NCBI GenBank assembly: GCA_009885105.1
Contig: VFLI01000053.1
Span: forward strand, 1 to 64,000
Source: Spirochaetia bacterium
GTDB taxonomy: Bacteria; Spirochaetota; Leptospiria; Leptospirales; Leptonemataceae
Reading direction: 5' to 3'
Length of the DNA: 64,000 bases
Shown in pieces: positions 19,035 to 27,845 of the stretch (its first letter is position 1; every line of letters begins with the position of its first letter). Below the pieces are notes generated by a model that worked only from the letters and a program-made list of their open reading frames with translations, had not been told where the DNA came from and searched no databases. Made by a program: the position numbers and the translations under genes.

Positions 19035-20333
19035 TTACTCGCGCACTCCGTAAAGAGAAACTTCTTTGCTTTTTCCTTTCACTGCGACCTCGCCGAGAAA
19101 TACGGCTTTCGATTGAAACTCCTCGGAAAGCCTGTCGAAAATTTCGCGCGAAATCAGAATTGGATACGGATAGTCTTTTGTCAGCGATTCGATGCGGGAG
19201 GCTGTGTTGACGGCGTCGCCGATCACAGTGAACTCTTTGCGATTCTTGCTGCCGATCGAGCCCTGCAGGACTTCGCCGTGATGCAGACCGATGCCGGTGG
19301 AAAACGGCGGCAGGGACTCTTCCCACCATTTCCTGTTCATCAATTGAAGTTCCCTCTGCATTGCCAGAGACGCTTGCAGAGCCGCTTCGCAGGGATTCTC
19401 AAGCTCAAGCACGCCGCCGAAAACGGCCATAACCGCATCGCCGATAAATTTATCAATGACGCCGCCGTTCTCATTGATGCAGCGGACCATACAGTCCAGA
19501 TACTCGTTCAGCTGGCGGACAGTGAGTTCCGGAGCCAGCCCTTCACTGATGCTTGAAAAGGAGCGGATGTCCGAGAATAGAATCACGACATTCTTTTTCT
19601 CTCCGGCGGCCTCTTCCGTCCGGGAAAGTATTTTTTCCTTTATCTCTTTTGAAACATACTGTCCGAAAACTCTGTCGATGGCCTGTTTTTCCTGCTCTTC
19701 GCGCAGAATATCGCCTGTCAGCTTTCGCATGTGCCGGGCCAGCACGGCCATGGCAATGCCGGAAAACAGCATCATCTGGCCCTTAAACATATAGATCGAC
19801 GAACTTGTAAAATCCTGGAGCAGCATCGCGTCCGGATGCCGCATCTGATCCAGATAACCCCGGTCGATAAAAAACGCCGCCGAGTACTGAAGAGCCGCCA
19901 GAAGTCCGGCAAAGATCGACAGGCGGGCATTGAAAAAAAAGCCGGTCAGTACAATAAAAAAGAAATAAATGTAGGAAGCCGGACCGGAAATATACGTGGC
20001 GGCGCCGGAAGGCAGGAGAAAATGAGCCGCAATAAACAGGGTGGTCGGCATGGAGATGAAGAAAACTGTCACGATGTATCGATACATTCCCCGTATCATA
20101 TCGCGCCACGCCAGTATATAAACAAAAACAGAAATGGTCGCTCCGCACAGGGCCCAGATCAAGGGAATTTCCATCAGGGAAATAAATCCAGTGATCTGCA
20201 TCAGGTAAATAACGGCGCTGGCCGAATAACCCATGAGAGCGCAGAGGAAGGCGCCCCGGCGCATCGTGATATTGGTGCTGCGGGTGATGAGCTCCGAATG
20301 CTGGAGGAAAAAATTGGCGCTTTTATCCTGCAT
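19035..20333 (-). CDS. Class III adenylate/guanylate cyclase, membrane-bound
   Basis: A 432-residue protein with six hydrophobic segments (about 28-205), a short helical linker and a C-terminal class III cyclase domain. Catalytic features are the two metal Asp residues in LFSDIRSFSS and DKFIGDAVMAVFGG, and the transition-state Asn/Arg in VIGDAVNTASRIE. The Lys in DKFIGD and the Asp in VIGDAVN suggest ATP rather than GTP as substrate. The N-terminal six-helix region does not match a sensor family I recognise. It is divergent from a second cyclase at 20421; the two share an 87-bp promoter region. Leptospirales genomes typically encode many such cyclases. Confidence 0.92.
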   Translation of the reverse strand: MQDKSANFFLQHSELITRSTNITMRRGAFLCALMGYSASAVIYLMQITGFISLMEIPLIWALCGATISVFVYILAWRDMIRGMYRYIVTVFFISMPTTLFIAAHFLLPSGAATYISGPASYIYFFFIVLTGFFFNARLSIFAGLLAALQYSAAFFIDRGYLDQMRHPDAMLLQDFTSSSIYMFKGQMMLFSGIAMAVLARHMRKLTGDILREEQEKQAIDRVFGQYVSKEIKEKILSRTEEAAGEKKNVVILFSDIRSFSSISEGLAPELTVRQLNEYLDCMVRCINENGGVIDKFIGDAVMAVFGGVLELENPCEAALQASLAMQRELQLMNRKWWEESLPPFSTGIGLHHGEVLQGSIGSKNRKEFTVIGDAVNTASRIESLTKDYPYPILISREIFDRLSEEFQSKAVFLGEVAVKGKSKEVSLYGVRE

Positions 20334-20420
20334 GACGTCTCAGGATGTCCCGGCAATAAAATATGTCGACCAAAAATAAAAGGATTGTAACGGCTCAGGC
20401 AATTTGACAGATTGGACTGA

Positions 20421-22547
20421 ATGAACTCGATCGGCATGATGAGAGTCTGGAGCCAGGCGAGACACCTTCGATTTACCCTGCTGATCCTTGCAGCAGCGGT
20501 CTGCAGGCCCGCGCTGGCGCAGAGCCCCTCTCCGATTCGACTTTCGCCCGATTCTCCGGAATTCTTTCTGGGAAAATCAATGCAGATTCTGGAGGATCCG
20601 CGGGGAGAATTCTCTTACCCGAACCTGCCGGTACCCGGCTGGTCCGCCTCTCCCGGTGACAGTCCTTCTTATGGTTTCTCAAATTCCATTTACTGGGTTC
20701 GTTTTTCACTGCAGTGCCCCGCATCCGGATGCGCTGAATATCTGCTGGAAATGGGTTATCCAATGATCGACCAAGTGGAGCTCTTCGAGGGGACATCGGG
20801 CGCGCATAGAGTTCTGGGCGACCGGTTCCCCTTTTCTAACAGGCAGATTCACCATCGCAATGTAGTTTTTCCTGTGCGTCCATCTCCGGGATTGAATGAA
20901 TACACCCTTCGCTTCCAGACAACGAGCTCGATGAATCTGCCGGTCAGACTCTGGACGCAGAGAATTTTTGCTGAGAAAACGGCCAGAGAAAATTTGGTGC
21001 TCGGAATATATTACGGCATCATGATCGTGATGCTTGTGTACAACCTGTTTCTTTACATGTCCGTGCGCGATCTGAGCTATCTTTACTATGTTGTGTTTCT
21101 GGCAGGATATATACTGTTTCAGGTGACGCTGAACGGTCTGGCTTTTGAATATTTCTGGCCGGACAGCATCTGGTGGGCCAACGCCTGCCTTCCGCTCTTT
21201 ATCTTTTTCGGCACCGCAGGCAGTCTTCAGTTCAGCCGCTCGTATCTTAACACAGGCCGCACCGCGCCGGTGATCAACAGAATCATGATCGCTCTTCTGG
21301 TTCTGACGGCTCTGGGAGCGCCTGTTTCGCTTTTCTTAAAGTATTCCATAGCAATAAGGGCGGCGACTGGCATCGTCTTTCTGTGCGTTTTGACAATGAT
21401 GGCGGCGGGTTACATCTGTCTGGCGCGCGGGTACCGGCCGGCGCGCTACTATTCCATCGCCTGGACGGTGCTGCTCGCCGGCGTCGCGATTTATGCGCTC
21501 AAGACATTTGCCGTTCTTCCTGAAAATTTTTTCACATCCTGGATCATCCAGATCGGTTCGGCGATGGAAGTGGTTCTGCTCTCGCTGGGTCTGGCCGACC
21601 GGATCAACATCCTCAAACATGAAAAAGAAATAATGCATATGGACATGCTGGATTCCAGACTGCGGATGCTGGAAGCCACATCACGGTTTGTGCCGGATCA
21701 ATTTCTGGAATTTCTGGGCCGCGTCAGCATCCTGGATGTGCAGCGCGGTGATTCTGTGCAGAAGCACATGACGGTGCTTTTCGCGGATATACGGAAATTT
21801 ACATCTCTTTCGGAGCAGCTGAGCTCGACGGATACATTCAAATTCTTGAACGCTTATCTGGAACGAATGGGCCCGCCGGTTCACAAGAATAACGGATTCA
21901 TCGACAAGTTCATCGGCGACGCTATATTCGCTCTTTTTCCGGAATCGGGCGACGACGCCGTGCGCTGCGCCGTGCAGATGAAGCACGAACTGGAAAAATA
22001 CAACCGTCACAGAAGGCAGTCCGGCTACCGGGAGATCGACACTGGATTCGGCCTCAACTCCGGCGAGCTGATGCTGGGCACCGTCGGCACGGCCGGAAGG
22101 CTGGACACCACGGTGATCGGAGACACGGTGAACCTGGCGGCCAGGCTGGAGAAGCTTACTAAATATTTTAGAGTGTCTATTATTTTAACGGATTTCTGTT
22201 ATCGTCAGCTGAAGAATCCGGCCGGCTTCTTGTTCCGGGAGATCGATTCCGTTCGGGTGGCAGGCAAGGAAAAACCCGTCGTTCTGTATGAATGTTTTGA
22301 CGCGGACCCGGAGCCGATCAAGGAGACGAAACTGAACAATCAGTCCACACTGCAGCTCGGCATGTTTCATTACAAAGCCGGCGATTTCCAGGAAGCGCTG
22401 CGGATTTTCTACGAATGCAAGAGCGCGGACGATCGCCTGCCTGATCTTTTACTGGATCCCCTTCCCGCTATTTACCAGGCGCGCTGCGAAAAACTGATCT
22501 CCGCGCCCCCGCAGAAATGGTCCGGCGTGTCGCGAATGCGGAGATGA
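20421..22547 (+). CDS. 7TMR-DISM adenylate cyclase
   Basis: A 708-residue receptor cyclase. A signal peptide (ends near ALAQ) leads to a periplasmic 7TMR-DISM extracellular domain, a beta-sandwich likely to bind carbohydrate-like ligands, with IYWVRFSL and a later strand YTLRFQTT. Seven transmembrane helices follow (about 190-390), beginning LVLGIYYGIMIVMLVYNLFLY, the family signature. A short coiled coil leads to a class III cyclase domain with FADIRKFTSLSEQ, DKFIGDAIFALF and VIGDTVNLAARLEKLTK, all catalytic residues intact. The C-terminal 80 residues (LNNQSTLQLGMFHYKAGDF) resemble one TPR unit. Several ATG codons lie within the first seven residues, so the start is approximate. Confidence 0.92.
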   Translation: MNSIGMMRVWSQARHLRFTLLILAAAVCRPALAQSPSPIRLSPDSPEFFLGKSMQILEDPRGEFSYPNLPVPGWSASPGDSPSYGFSNSIYWVRFSLQCPASGCAEYLLEMGYPMIDQVELFEGTSGAHRVLGDRFPFSNRQIHHRNVVFPVRPSPGLNEYTLRFQTTSSMNLPVRLWTQRIFAEKTARENLVLGIYYGIMIVMLVYNLFLYMSVRDLSYLYYVVFLAGYILFQVTLNGLAFEYFWPDSIWWANACLPLFIFFGTAGSLQFSRSYLNTGRTAPVINRIMIALLVLTALGAPVSLFLKYSIAIRAATGIVFLCVLTMMAAGYICLARGYRPARYYSIAWTVLLAGVAIYALKTFAVLPENFFTSWIIQIGSAMEVVLLSLGLADRINILKHEKEIMHMDMLDSRLRMLEATSRFVPDQFLEFLGRVSILDVQRGDSVQKHMTVLFADIRKFTSLSEQLSSTDTFKFLNAYLERMGPPVHKNNGFIDKFIGDAIFALFPESGDDAVRCAVQMKHELEKYNRHRRQSGYREIDTGFGLNSGELMLGTVGTAGRLDTTVIGDTVNLAARLEKLTKYFRVSIILTDFCYRQLKNPAGFLFREIDSVRVAGKEKPVVLYECFDADPEPIKETKLNNQSTLQLGMFHYKAGDFQEALRIFYECKSADDRLPDLLLDPLPAIYQARCEKLISAPPQKWSGVSRMRR

Positions 22548-22556
22548 AAATAATAT

Positions 22557-22631
22557 AACAGGATGAACAGGATATTCAGGAAAAAGAAGATACCTTTCAT
22601 CAAACATCCTGTCAATCCTGACCATCCTGTT
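22557..22631. repeat. Hairpin element, 9-nt unit family (AACAGGAT type), copy 2
   Basis: The left arm has three 9-nt units (AACAGGATG, AACAGGATA, TTCAGGAAA) and the right arm has three complementary units (ATCCTGTCA, ATCCTGACC, ATCCTGTTG). The arms are separated by about 25 nt. The element fills almost the whole gap between two convergent stop codons, the cyclase at 22547 and the aminotransferase at 22635, so it could act as a bidirectional transcript end. It shares sequence with copy 1 at 10231-10300. Confidence 0.85.
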
Positions 22632-22634
22632 GGT

Positions 22635-23939
22635 TTATGCGCTGGCCAGAAATTCTTCCACCGCCCCTGCGATGGTCGTATAAATGTGCCGGAACTTATC
22701 ATCATCCTGTTCCAGCAGAGTCGTGCGGAATCCCGGAAGACGGCAGACAAAACTCGTCAGCGGAACAACGCAGACCTGTTTTGAACCCAGAAGATGATAC
22801 ACAAATTTCTTGTCCGTCTCCACGCCCGGCGGGCAGAGCGAATCAATGTACGCCGCAACTTCCGGATTTTCCATTTTCAGCTGCATCGCCGGTTTCAACG
22901 GCTGATCGAACACCACACTCAGGTAGAAGGCTCCGGACGGCGGGTTGACGACAACGCCCCGGCATTTTGAAAAAATCTCGGCGACCATGCGGCTTCTTTT
23001 TTCGAAAAATTCGTTTCGTTTCTTCTGCCAGTTCGGATACTCGGAGTGGCCCATAATCTGCGGAATCACCATCTGCGGCAGCGTCGTGGAACATACTTCC
23101 AGCATTTTCGCGTCCAGAATGGATTTTACATATTTCTGAAATACCGGACTCTTTTTCTGGTTGTACACCTCCATCCAGCCGCAGCGGCCGCCCGGCCAGG
23201 GGAACTCTTTGGAAATCCCCTTGAGAGAGATCGCCGGAACATCGCCGATCAGCTCCGCGATGGATGAGTGCTTCTCCTTCGAGAAAACCATGTTCATATA
23301 AATTTCATCCGCAAGTATGAAAAGATCGTACTCTCGAGCGATGTCGATCATCTCGCGCACGATATGATCCGGAAACACGGCGCCCGTGGGATTGTCCGGA
23401 TTGATGATCATGATGCCGGCGATGCTGTCGTTGTAGCGGACCTTGTTGCGAAGCTCCTCCATATCCGGCATCCAGCCTTTTTCAGGCAGGAGCCGGTATG
23501 TGATGGGTGCGTAACCGGCATGCGCCGCCTCCGAGCTCGAGTGCGTTGGATAGGACGGAGACGGACCGATCACGCGAGCCTCACGGCGCAGAAGTCCGTA
23601 GACCTTATTCACTGCGTCGCCCAGACCGTTGAAAAAAACAATGTCGTCCGGATCGATCTGCGCGCCGCCCAGAGCGTTGACTTTATTTACCAGAAATTCA
23701 CGAGTGGCCAGAAGTCCTCTTGTGGGACTGTACGCATAGCTGATGTCCTGACGCACAGCCGAGGCGATGATTTCTTTGATCCAGTCGGGAATTTTTTCTC
23801 CTTTCTGCACCGGGTCCCCGATGTTCTCCCAGAAGATCGGCTTGCCCGAAAGCACGCTGACCCGGTTGGCAATCTCGACAATCTGGCGGATTTCGTAGGT
23901 CAGCTCGGAAGCGCCGATGTGGACAATATTTGTGCGCAT
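22635..23939 (-). CDS. PLP-dependent aminotransferase, class I/II
   Basis: Cytosolic fold-type I aminotransferase of 434 residues. It shows YSPTRGLLATRE, the substrate loop GPSPSYPTHSSSEA, the NPDNPTGAVFP motif with Asn contacting the cofactor, DEIYMNMVF with the pyridine-binding Asp, and the Schiff-base Lys in ISKEFPWPGGRCGW, where the Arg binds the substrate carboxylate. It is somewhat longer than AspC/AlaA enzymes (about 400). Substrate is not resolved; an alanine- or aromatic-type aminotransferase is likely. It is a single gene, convergent with the DISM cyclase, with no clear Shine-Dalgarno sequence at its ATG. Confidence 0.9.
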   Translation of the reverse strand: MRTNIVHIGASELTYEIRQIVEIANRVSVLSGKPIFWENIGDPVQKGEKIPDWIKEIIASAVRQDISYAYSPTRGLLATREFLVNKVNALGGAQIDPDDIVFFNGLGDAVNKVYGLLRREARVIGPSPSYPTHSSSEAAHAGYAPITYRLLPEKGWMPDMEELRNKVRYNDSIAGIMIINPDNPTGAVFPDHIVREMIDIAREYDLFILADEIYMNMVFSKEKHSSIAELIGDVPAISLKGISKEFPWPGGRCGWMEVYNQKKSPVFQKYVKSILDAKMLEVCSTTLPQMVIPQIMGHSEYPNWQKKRNEFFEKRSRMVAEIFSKCRGVVVNPPSGAFYLSVVFDQPLKPAMQLKMENPEVAAYIDSLCPPGVETDKKFVYHLLGSKQVCVVPLTSFVCRLPGFRTTLLEQDDDKFRHIYTTIAGAVEEFLASA

Positions 23940-24044
23940 AATTTACCATTTTTTACCGGGGTTTCTAAGGGAAAATACTATTTTATGGAGTCGATAAACC
24001 ATAAAAGAAGGAACCGCGGCGAAGCACTTGGTCGATGCTGAACT

Positions 24045-24551
24045 TCAGTGGACGAATCGAATCACAAGCTGATTCAGAATGGGATAGAGTACTCCCGCGG
24101 CCAGGAACACAGCCAGCAGCCATTTTGTCTGGTTTGAATTATCTTTGTGTATTCCGGAGATTTCCCTGTGCAATCCCGTAAAGCCGCGCTCCATTTCCGA
24201 CCTCAGACCGCCGATCTCATCCTTCAACTCCGACCTCAGACCGCCGATCTCATCCTTCAACTCCGACCTCAGTACAGCAATATCGCCTTTCAATTCTGCC
24301 TTCATTTCCGTCATATCTATCCTGAGATCATTGATTTCACTCTTTAGCTCTGTTTTCATGCTGTTCATTTCATATCTTAACCTGGATGTCTCCTCAACAA
24401 GCCGCCGATCGAACTTATCCCCAACCACCTGCACCACATCTTCTTTATTGGCATACAGAGTCTCATTCAGAAAGTCAATGTATTCATCCGTGCCCTCCCG
24501 GCCCAGAAGCTCTTCCAGTTTGTGCGGGAATTTTGGTATATGCACAGCCAT
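24045..24551 (-). CDS. Coiled-coil protein with C-terminal membrane anchor
   Basis: A 168-residue protein. The N-terminal 60 residues form a small domain (LLGREGTDEYIDFLNETL). Residues about 60-135 are a coiled coil with 11-residue periodicity, including SELKDEIGGLR repeated in tandem. A single hydrophobic helix (WLLAVFLAAGVLYPILNQLV) anchors the C-terminus. The pattern resembles DUF1640-like and other phage- or mitochondria-type coiled-coil membrane proteins of unknown role. GGAGG lies 9 nt upstream of the ATG. The coiled coil is encoded by a 33-bp DNA repeat (24196-24272), so its length may vary among strains. Confidence 0.8.
   Translation of the reverse strand: MAVHIPKFPHKLEELLGREGTDEYIDFLNETLYANKEDVVQVVGDKFDRRLVEETSRLRYEMNSMKTELKSEINDLRIDMTEMKAELKGDIAVLRSELKDEIGGLRSELKDEIGGLRSEMERGFTGLHREISGIHKDNSNQTKWLLAVFLAAGVLYPILNQLVIRFVH
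24196..24272 (-). repeat. 33-bp tandem repeat inside coiled-coil gene
   Basis: A 33-bp unit starting TCCGACCTCAGACCGCC begins at 24196 and again at 24229, with a further partial copy from 24262, giving about 2.3 copies. The copies are essentially identical. The unit encodes eleven residues, exactly one hendecad, so gain or loss of copies keeps both the frame and the coiled-coil register. Confidence 0.9.
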
Positions 24552-24703
24552 AAATTAAGTCCTCCGTATCTTTGTGTCAAACGCTTTCCTGCTTGAGGAG
24601 GGTATAAGATATGCCGATCGTTGTGCGGAATTTTGAAAAATTTTCAGAATTTTCAGAAAAAAGTTCACCGCGCAGATGCGGGAGATCTCTGAGGCACGGG
24701 CCC

Positions 24704-25597
24704 TTAAAACATATGCCCGATGCCGAATACAATCCGGCCCATTGAAATCCAGCCCTTGCGTGGATTCGCAAGAACATGCCTGCGGTCAAAGTACAATGAA
24801 GAATCGGTATGCACATCATAAAACGTGTATGCTGCCTCAAGAGACAGAACTGAAGTTTCAAACAACACGACTTCCGCGCCGACTCCCATGCCCAGATGGA
24901 ACTCACGGAGCTCTGTCGATTTTGACGTTCCGAGCAGACCCCTGCCGGCCCCCGCCATTGCCCGGGCGAAAGGATGAATCATGCTGTCCCGCATCCAGCG
25001 GTATTTAATGTGACCGGTCACTTCATAAGAATTGGCCATTCGCACCCGGCCGGTTTCCTGATAGCTGACCTGATACATTCCGGGAAGAGCTATGTTGTAT
25101 TGACTCGGATCGATGAATGTGGCCGGTATCTGAAGGCGGGCCAGAATATTTAAATACTGAAAGGATACACCCCAGGAAAAACCGCCGGATGTTTTTCTGT
25201 CGAACTGAAAACCGCGCTGCCAGGAACTCAGTTCAAACGCCGGTATCTGGTAGAGCGGAGCCGTACGGCGAATTGCCTCCGTCAGACCGGGCGAATACAG
25301 AAACTGAAGATTGATCGCAGCCGACATGTAGAGCAGCGTGTTGCCGGCCTGGGTAAGAATTGGTCCACTGGCTGTGATGGCCGGACCCAGCTGGATTGAA
25401 ATTGTATTGCGCTTCTCGAGAGCTGCTTCCTGGGCAAAGAGCGCAGTCTTTCCTGTGAACACGATCATAAGAGTTGTCAGGAGAAATCGCACAACACATC
25501 GGGCCGGCCTGTGGTATTGTTTTTTCTTGGGGAGGATCGTAGCGGACACCGGGCGCAATATTCCGGGATGCGGAATTCCTGGCCACTCAATATACAT
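24704..25597 (-). CDS. Predicted outer-membrane beta-barrel protein
   Basis: Just under 300 residues. The N-terminus is unusual. The first part (about 35 residues from the ATG at 25597) is hydrophilic, then comes a hydrophobic run ending LFAQ that looks like a signal peptide. The true start may therefore be an internal GTG shortly before that run; no good Shine-Dalgarno sequence decides it. The mature part has amphipathic strands with aromatic ends, such as WGVSFQYLNILARLQIPA and LGMGVGAEVVLF, and ends with FGIGHMF, a barrel-like terminal Phe. No named family is recognised. It lies downstream of bpt on the same strand but is separated from it by a terminator. Confidence 0.6.
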   Translation of the reverse strand: MYIEWPGIPHPGILRPVSATILPKKKQYHRPARCVVRFLLTTLMIVFTGKTALFAQEAALEKRNTISIQLGPAITASGPILTQAGNTLLYMSAAINLQFLYSPGLTEAIRRTAPLYQIPAFELSSWQRGFQFDRKTSGGFSWGVSFQYLNILARLQIPATFIDPSQYNIALPGMYQVSYQETGRVRMANSYEVTGHIKYRWMRDSMIHPFARAMAGAGRGLLGTSKSTELREFHLGMGVGAEVVLFETSVLSLEAAYTFYDVHTDSSLYFDRRHVLANPRKGWISMGRIVFGIGHMF

Positions 25598-25607
25598 GAG
25601 TCCAGAC

Positions 25608-25635
25608 AAAAAAAAGGGGGAATTGCTTCCCCCCC
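25608..25635 (-). terminator. Intrinsic terminator after the Bpt/Ate gene
   Basis: On the minus strand GGGGGAA and TTCCCCC form a 7-bp stem around a TTGC-type loop (25616-25635), followed by eight T residues (25608-25615). It lies about 125 nt after the Bpt/Ate stop and just before the outer-membrane protein gene, separating their transcription. Confidence 0.75.
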
Positions 25636-25759
25636 GTTATGAAAGGAGTTACCCCCCATAACAATTACCAATCACCTTTCTGATATCGTCGATTTGGCCC
25701 GACCCCTTTACAGTGAACGAAATGATTTTTTTATAAAATCTGCCTTCAATAAGACATAA

Positions 25760-26488
25760 TCAAGTAAGCAGTCTCCAGGCCCTTTCTCTCAAATTCATCA
25801 GCTCGCAGGGACGAAAATTCGTCTTGTAGTTCATCGTCCTGCAGCCTGCGATAAAATAGCCCGGATAGTAATAGTTGAGATTCCAGGCGCGGCAGAGTTC
25901 GATTTCAGCCAGAATCGAATAGGTCCCCGGACTGTATTTCGCATAGTCGGGATTGAAATAAAAATACACGGAAGACAGAGCTCCATCCAGCCTGTCGAGT
26001 ATCCCGACACCGGCCAGTTTGCCTTCTGCATGCAGTTGAATTTCCATCGTGCTGCTGCCCAGACAGGAATCGACAAAAAATTCCCTGTAGGAAAGTTCTT
26101 CTTCGACCGGATCGAAGGAAGGTTTTTCCGTATGCTGGAATTTCAAATATCTATGATACAGGCCGCTTTTTTCCGGAGTGTAGGAAACCGGTTGGATGGA
26201 CACCGAGAATATCCGGTCGCCCTTTTTCTTAATGCGGCGCTGGCTCGAACTCATCTGAAATTCCGCGGCAGGAACTCTTACAATCTGACAGTCTTTGCAC
26301 AGACCGCAGTCGGGCCTGTACAGAAGCATGCCGTGACGTCTGTATCCGTAATCGATGAGAGTGCGGTATTTCAGTCCGACACCCGTGCCCTCCAGAAAGA
26401 GCAGATTCGAAAATCTTTCCGGCAGATACGCACAGGGCCCCGGCACATGCCCGATATAATGATATTTTTCCAACAGTTGCGCTTTCAT
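25760..26488 (-). CDS. bpt: Aspartate/glutamate leucyltransferase or arginyltransferase (Bpt/Ate family)
   Basis: N-degron pathway enzyme that transfers Leu (Bpt) or Arg (Ate) from charged tRNA to proteins with N-terminal Asp or Glu, marking them for ClpAP-type degradation. The 242-residue length is typical of bacterial Bpt. Family hallmarks are the cysteine cluster YRPDCGLCKDC, VRVPAAEFQMSSSQRR, and the C-terminal GYFIAGCRTMNYK. The Cys residues correspond to the haem/Fe-S-sensing and catalytic Cys of the family. Sequence alone does not settle the Leu versus Arg specificity, though bacterial members are usually leucyltransferases. A single gene ended by a strong terminator. Confidence 0.88.
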   Translation of the reverse strand: MKAQLLEKYHYIGHVPGPCAYLPERFSNLLFLEGTGVGLKYRTLIDYGYRRHGMLLYRPDCGLCKDCQIVRVPAAEFQMSSSQRRIKKKGDRIFSVSIQPVSYTPEKSGLYHRYLKFQHTEKPSFDPVEEELSYREFFVDSCLGSSTMEIQLHAEGKLAGVGILDRLDGALSSVYFYFNPDYAKYSPGTYSILAEIELCRAWNLNYYYPGYFIAGCRTMNYKTNFRPCELMNLRERAWRLLT

Positions 26489-26546
26489 TCCGGGTCAGAG
26501 CACAGAACTGGCTTTACCCGCCGGGAGCGCAAATATTTTTGACCCC

Positions 26547-27626
26547 ATGAGCAGAGTTTTTAATTTTTCACCGGGTCCGGCCACAATGCCGGCATCTGTC
26601 CTTGAAATTGTAAGGGATGAACTTCTCGACTATCAGGGCAGCGGAATGTCCATAATGGAAATGTCGCACCGGGGCAAGGTATTCGACGCCGTGTACAAGG
26701 AGTCGATCGACAGGCTGCGCAAACTGGCCTCCATCCCTGAAAAATTTGACATCCTCTACATGACCGGCGGCGCGTCGACCCAGTTCGCCCTGATACCGCT
26801 GAATTTTTCCGGGAAAGGCAGGACGGCGGGATATGTGAATACCGGGACCTGGTCGGAGAAAGCTGTCGAGCAGGCAAAACTGCAGGGCGTGGATGTTTTC
26901 ATGGCCGCCAGCTCGCAGTCGGAGAAGCACAATCACATACCGGCCGTGATTGAAAAGAAAGCCGGACTGGACTATCTTCACATCACATCGAACAACACAA
27001 TATACGGCACGCAGTACCATACTCTGCCGGATCCGGGCGATACTAAACTTGTCATCGACATGAGCTCGGATTTTCTTTCGCGTCCCATTGACTGGAAGCA
27101 CATTGGAATGGCGTATGCCGGCACCCAGAAAAATGCGGGACCTTCCGGACTGACCGTGGTGGTGATCGACCGCGAATACTATTCGCGCGAGAAATCGGAC
27201 ACCCCGACGATGTTCCGCTACAGCACATATGGCAAAAATGAAAGCATGTACAACACTCCGCCGACTTTTCAGATCTATGTTTTCAACCTGATAATGAAGT
27301 GGATCGAAAGCACGGGCGGCTTGACGGGCATGGATAAAGTCAATCAGGAAAAGGCGAAGTACATTTACGACGCCATCGACGCTTCGCCGAACGCCTACAT
27401 CGGCCATTCAAAAAAAGAATCCCGCTCTCTGATGAACATCACTTTCAATTTGACGGACAAATCGAAGGAAGACGAATTCCAGAAGGGCGCGCAGAATCTG
27501 AAGCTGTCCGGGCTGAAAGGGCATCGGTCCGTAGGTGGATTTCGCGCATCTGTTTACAATGCGATGCCGGTTGAAGGCTGCAAAATACTCGCGCAGTACA
27601 TGAATGAGTTCGGGGAAGCAATATAG
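26547..27626 (+). CDS. serC: Phosphoserine aminotransferase
   Basis: PLP enzyme making 3-phosphoserine from 3-phosphohydroxypyruvate in serine biosynthesis and acting in pyridoxine synthesis. The 359-residue length is normal. Recognisable are FNFSPGPATMP at the N-terminus, MSHRGKVF, MTGGASTQFALIPLNF, DMSSDFLSRP, and the Schiff-base Lys in YAGTQKNAGPSGLTVV. It is followed after 11 nt by a small conserved-looking gene on the same strand and is divergent from the Bpt/Ate gene. Confidence 0.96.
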   Translation: MSRVFNFSPGPATMPASVLEIVRDELLDYQGSGMSIMEMSHRGKVFDAVYKESIDRLRKLASIPEKFDILYMTGGASTQFALIPLNFSGKGRTAGYVNTGTWSEKAVEQAKLQGVDVFMAASSQSEKHNHIPAVIEKKAGLDYLHITSNNTIYGTQYHTLPDPGDTKLVIDMSSDFLSRPIDWKHIGMAYAGTQKNAGPSGLTVVVIDREYYSREKSDTPTMFRYSTYGKNESMYNTPPTFQIYVFNLIMKWIESTGGLTGMDKVNQEKAKYIYDAIDASPNAYIGHSKKESRSLMNITFNLTDKSKEDEFQKGAQNLKLSGLKGHRSVGGFRASVYNAMPVEGCKILAQYMNEFGEAI

Positions 27627-27637
27627 CGGGTTCAACT

Positions 27638-27841
27638 ATGTGGCTCCGACTGGGTGACAACGAAATCATCAATATGAATCTGGTGGTCTCCATCAAGAAG
27701 GGGCTGAAGAATTCCATAGAAATCAGCTTTCAGGGCATGGCGCATGCGAAAGTCCTGCCCTTTCAGGCGAAGGAAGAAAGAGACGCCGCTTTTGAAAAAC
27801 TTGTGGAGAACCTCGTGAAGATGCGCCTGGCGATGGAGTAG
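27638..27841 (+). CDS. Small hypothetical protein downstream of serC
   Basis: A 67-residue protein, MWLRLGDNEIINMN at the N-terminus, with two predicted beta-strands and a C-terminal amphipathic helix (RDAAFEKLVENLVKMRLA). No signal or membrane segment. It lies 11 nt after serC, in a frame with consistent coding character, and ends 4 nt before the convergent nitroreductase stop, so it fills the gap exactly. I do not recognise the family; the fold looks like a small alpha/beta domain such as a PH-like or ligand-binding module. Co-translation with serC is likely. Confidence 0.65.
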   Translation: MWLRLGDNEIINMNLVVSIKKGLKNSIEISFQGMAHAKVLPFQAKEERDAAFEKLVENLVKMRLAME

Positions 27842-27845
27842 TTCC

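Noticed and set aside
26568-27407. 279-codon minus-strand ORF
   Set aside because: It is fully antisense to serC and its translated sequence is rich in Arg and His without structure typical of a protein.
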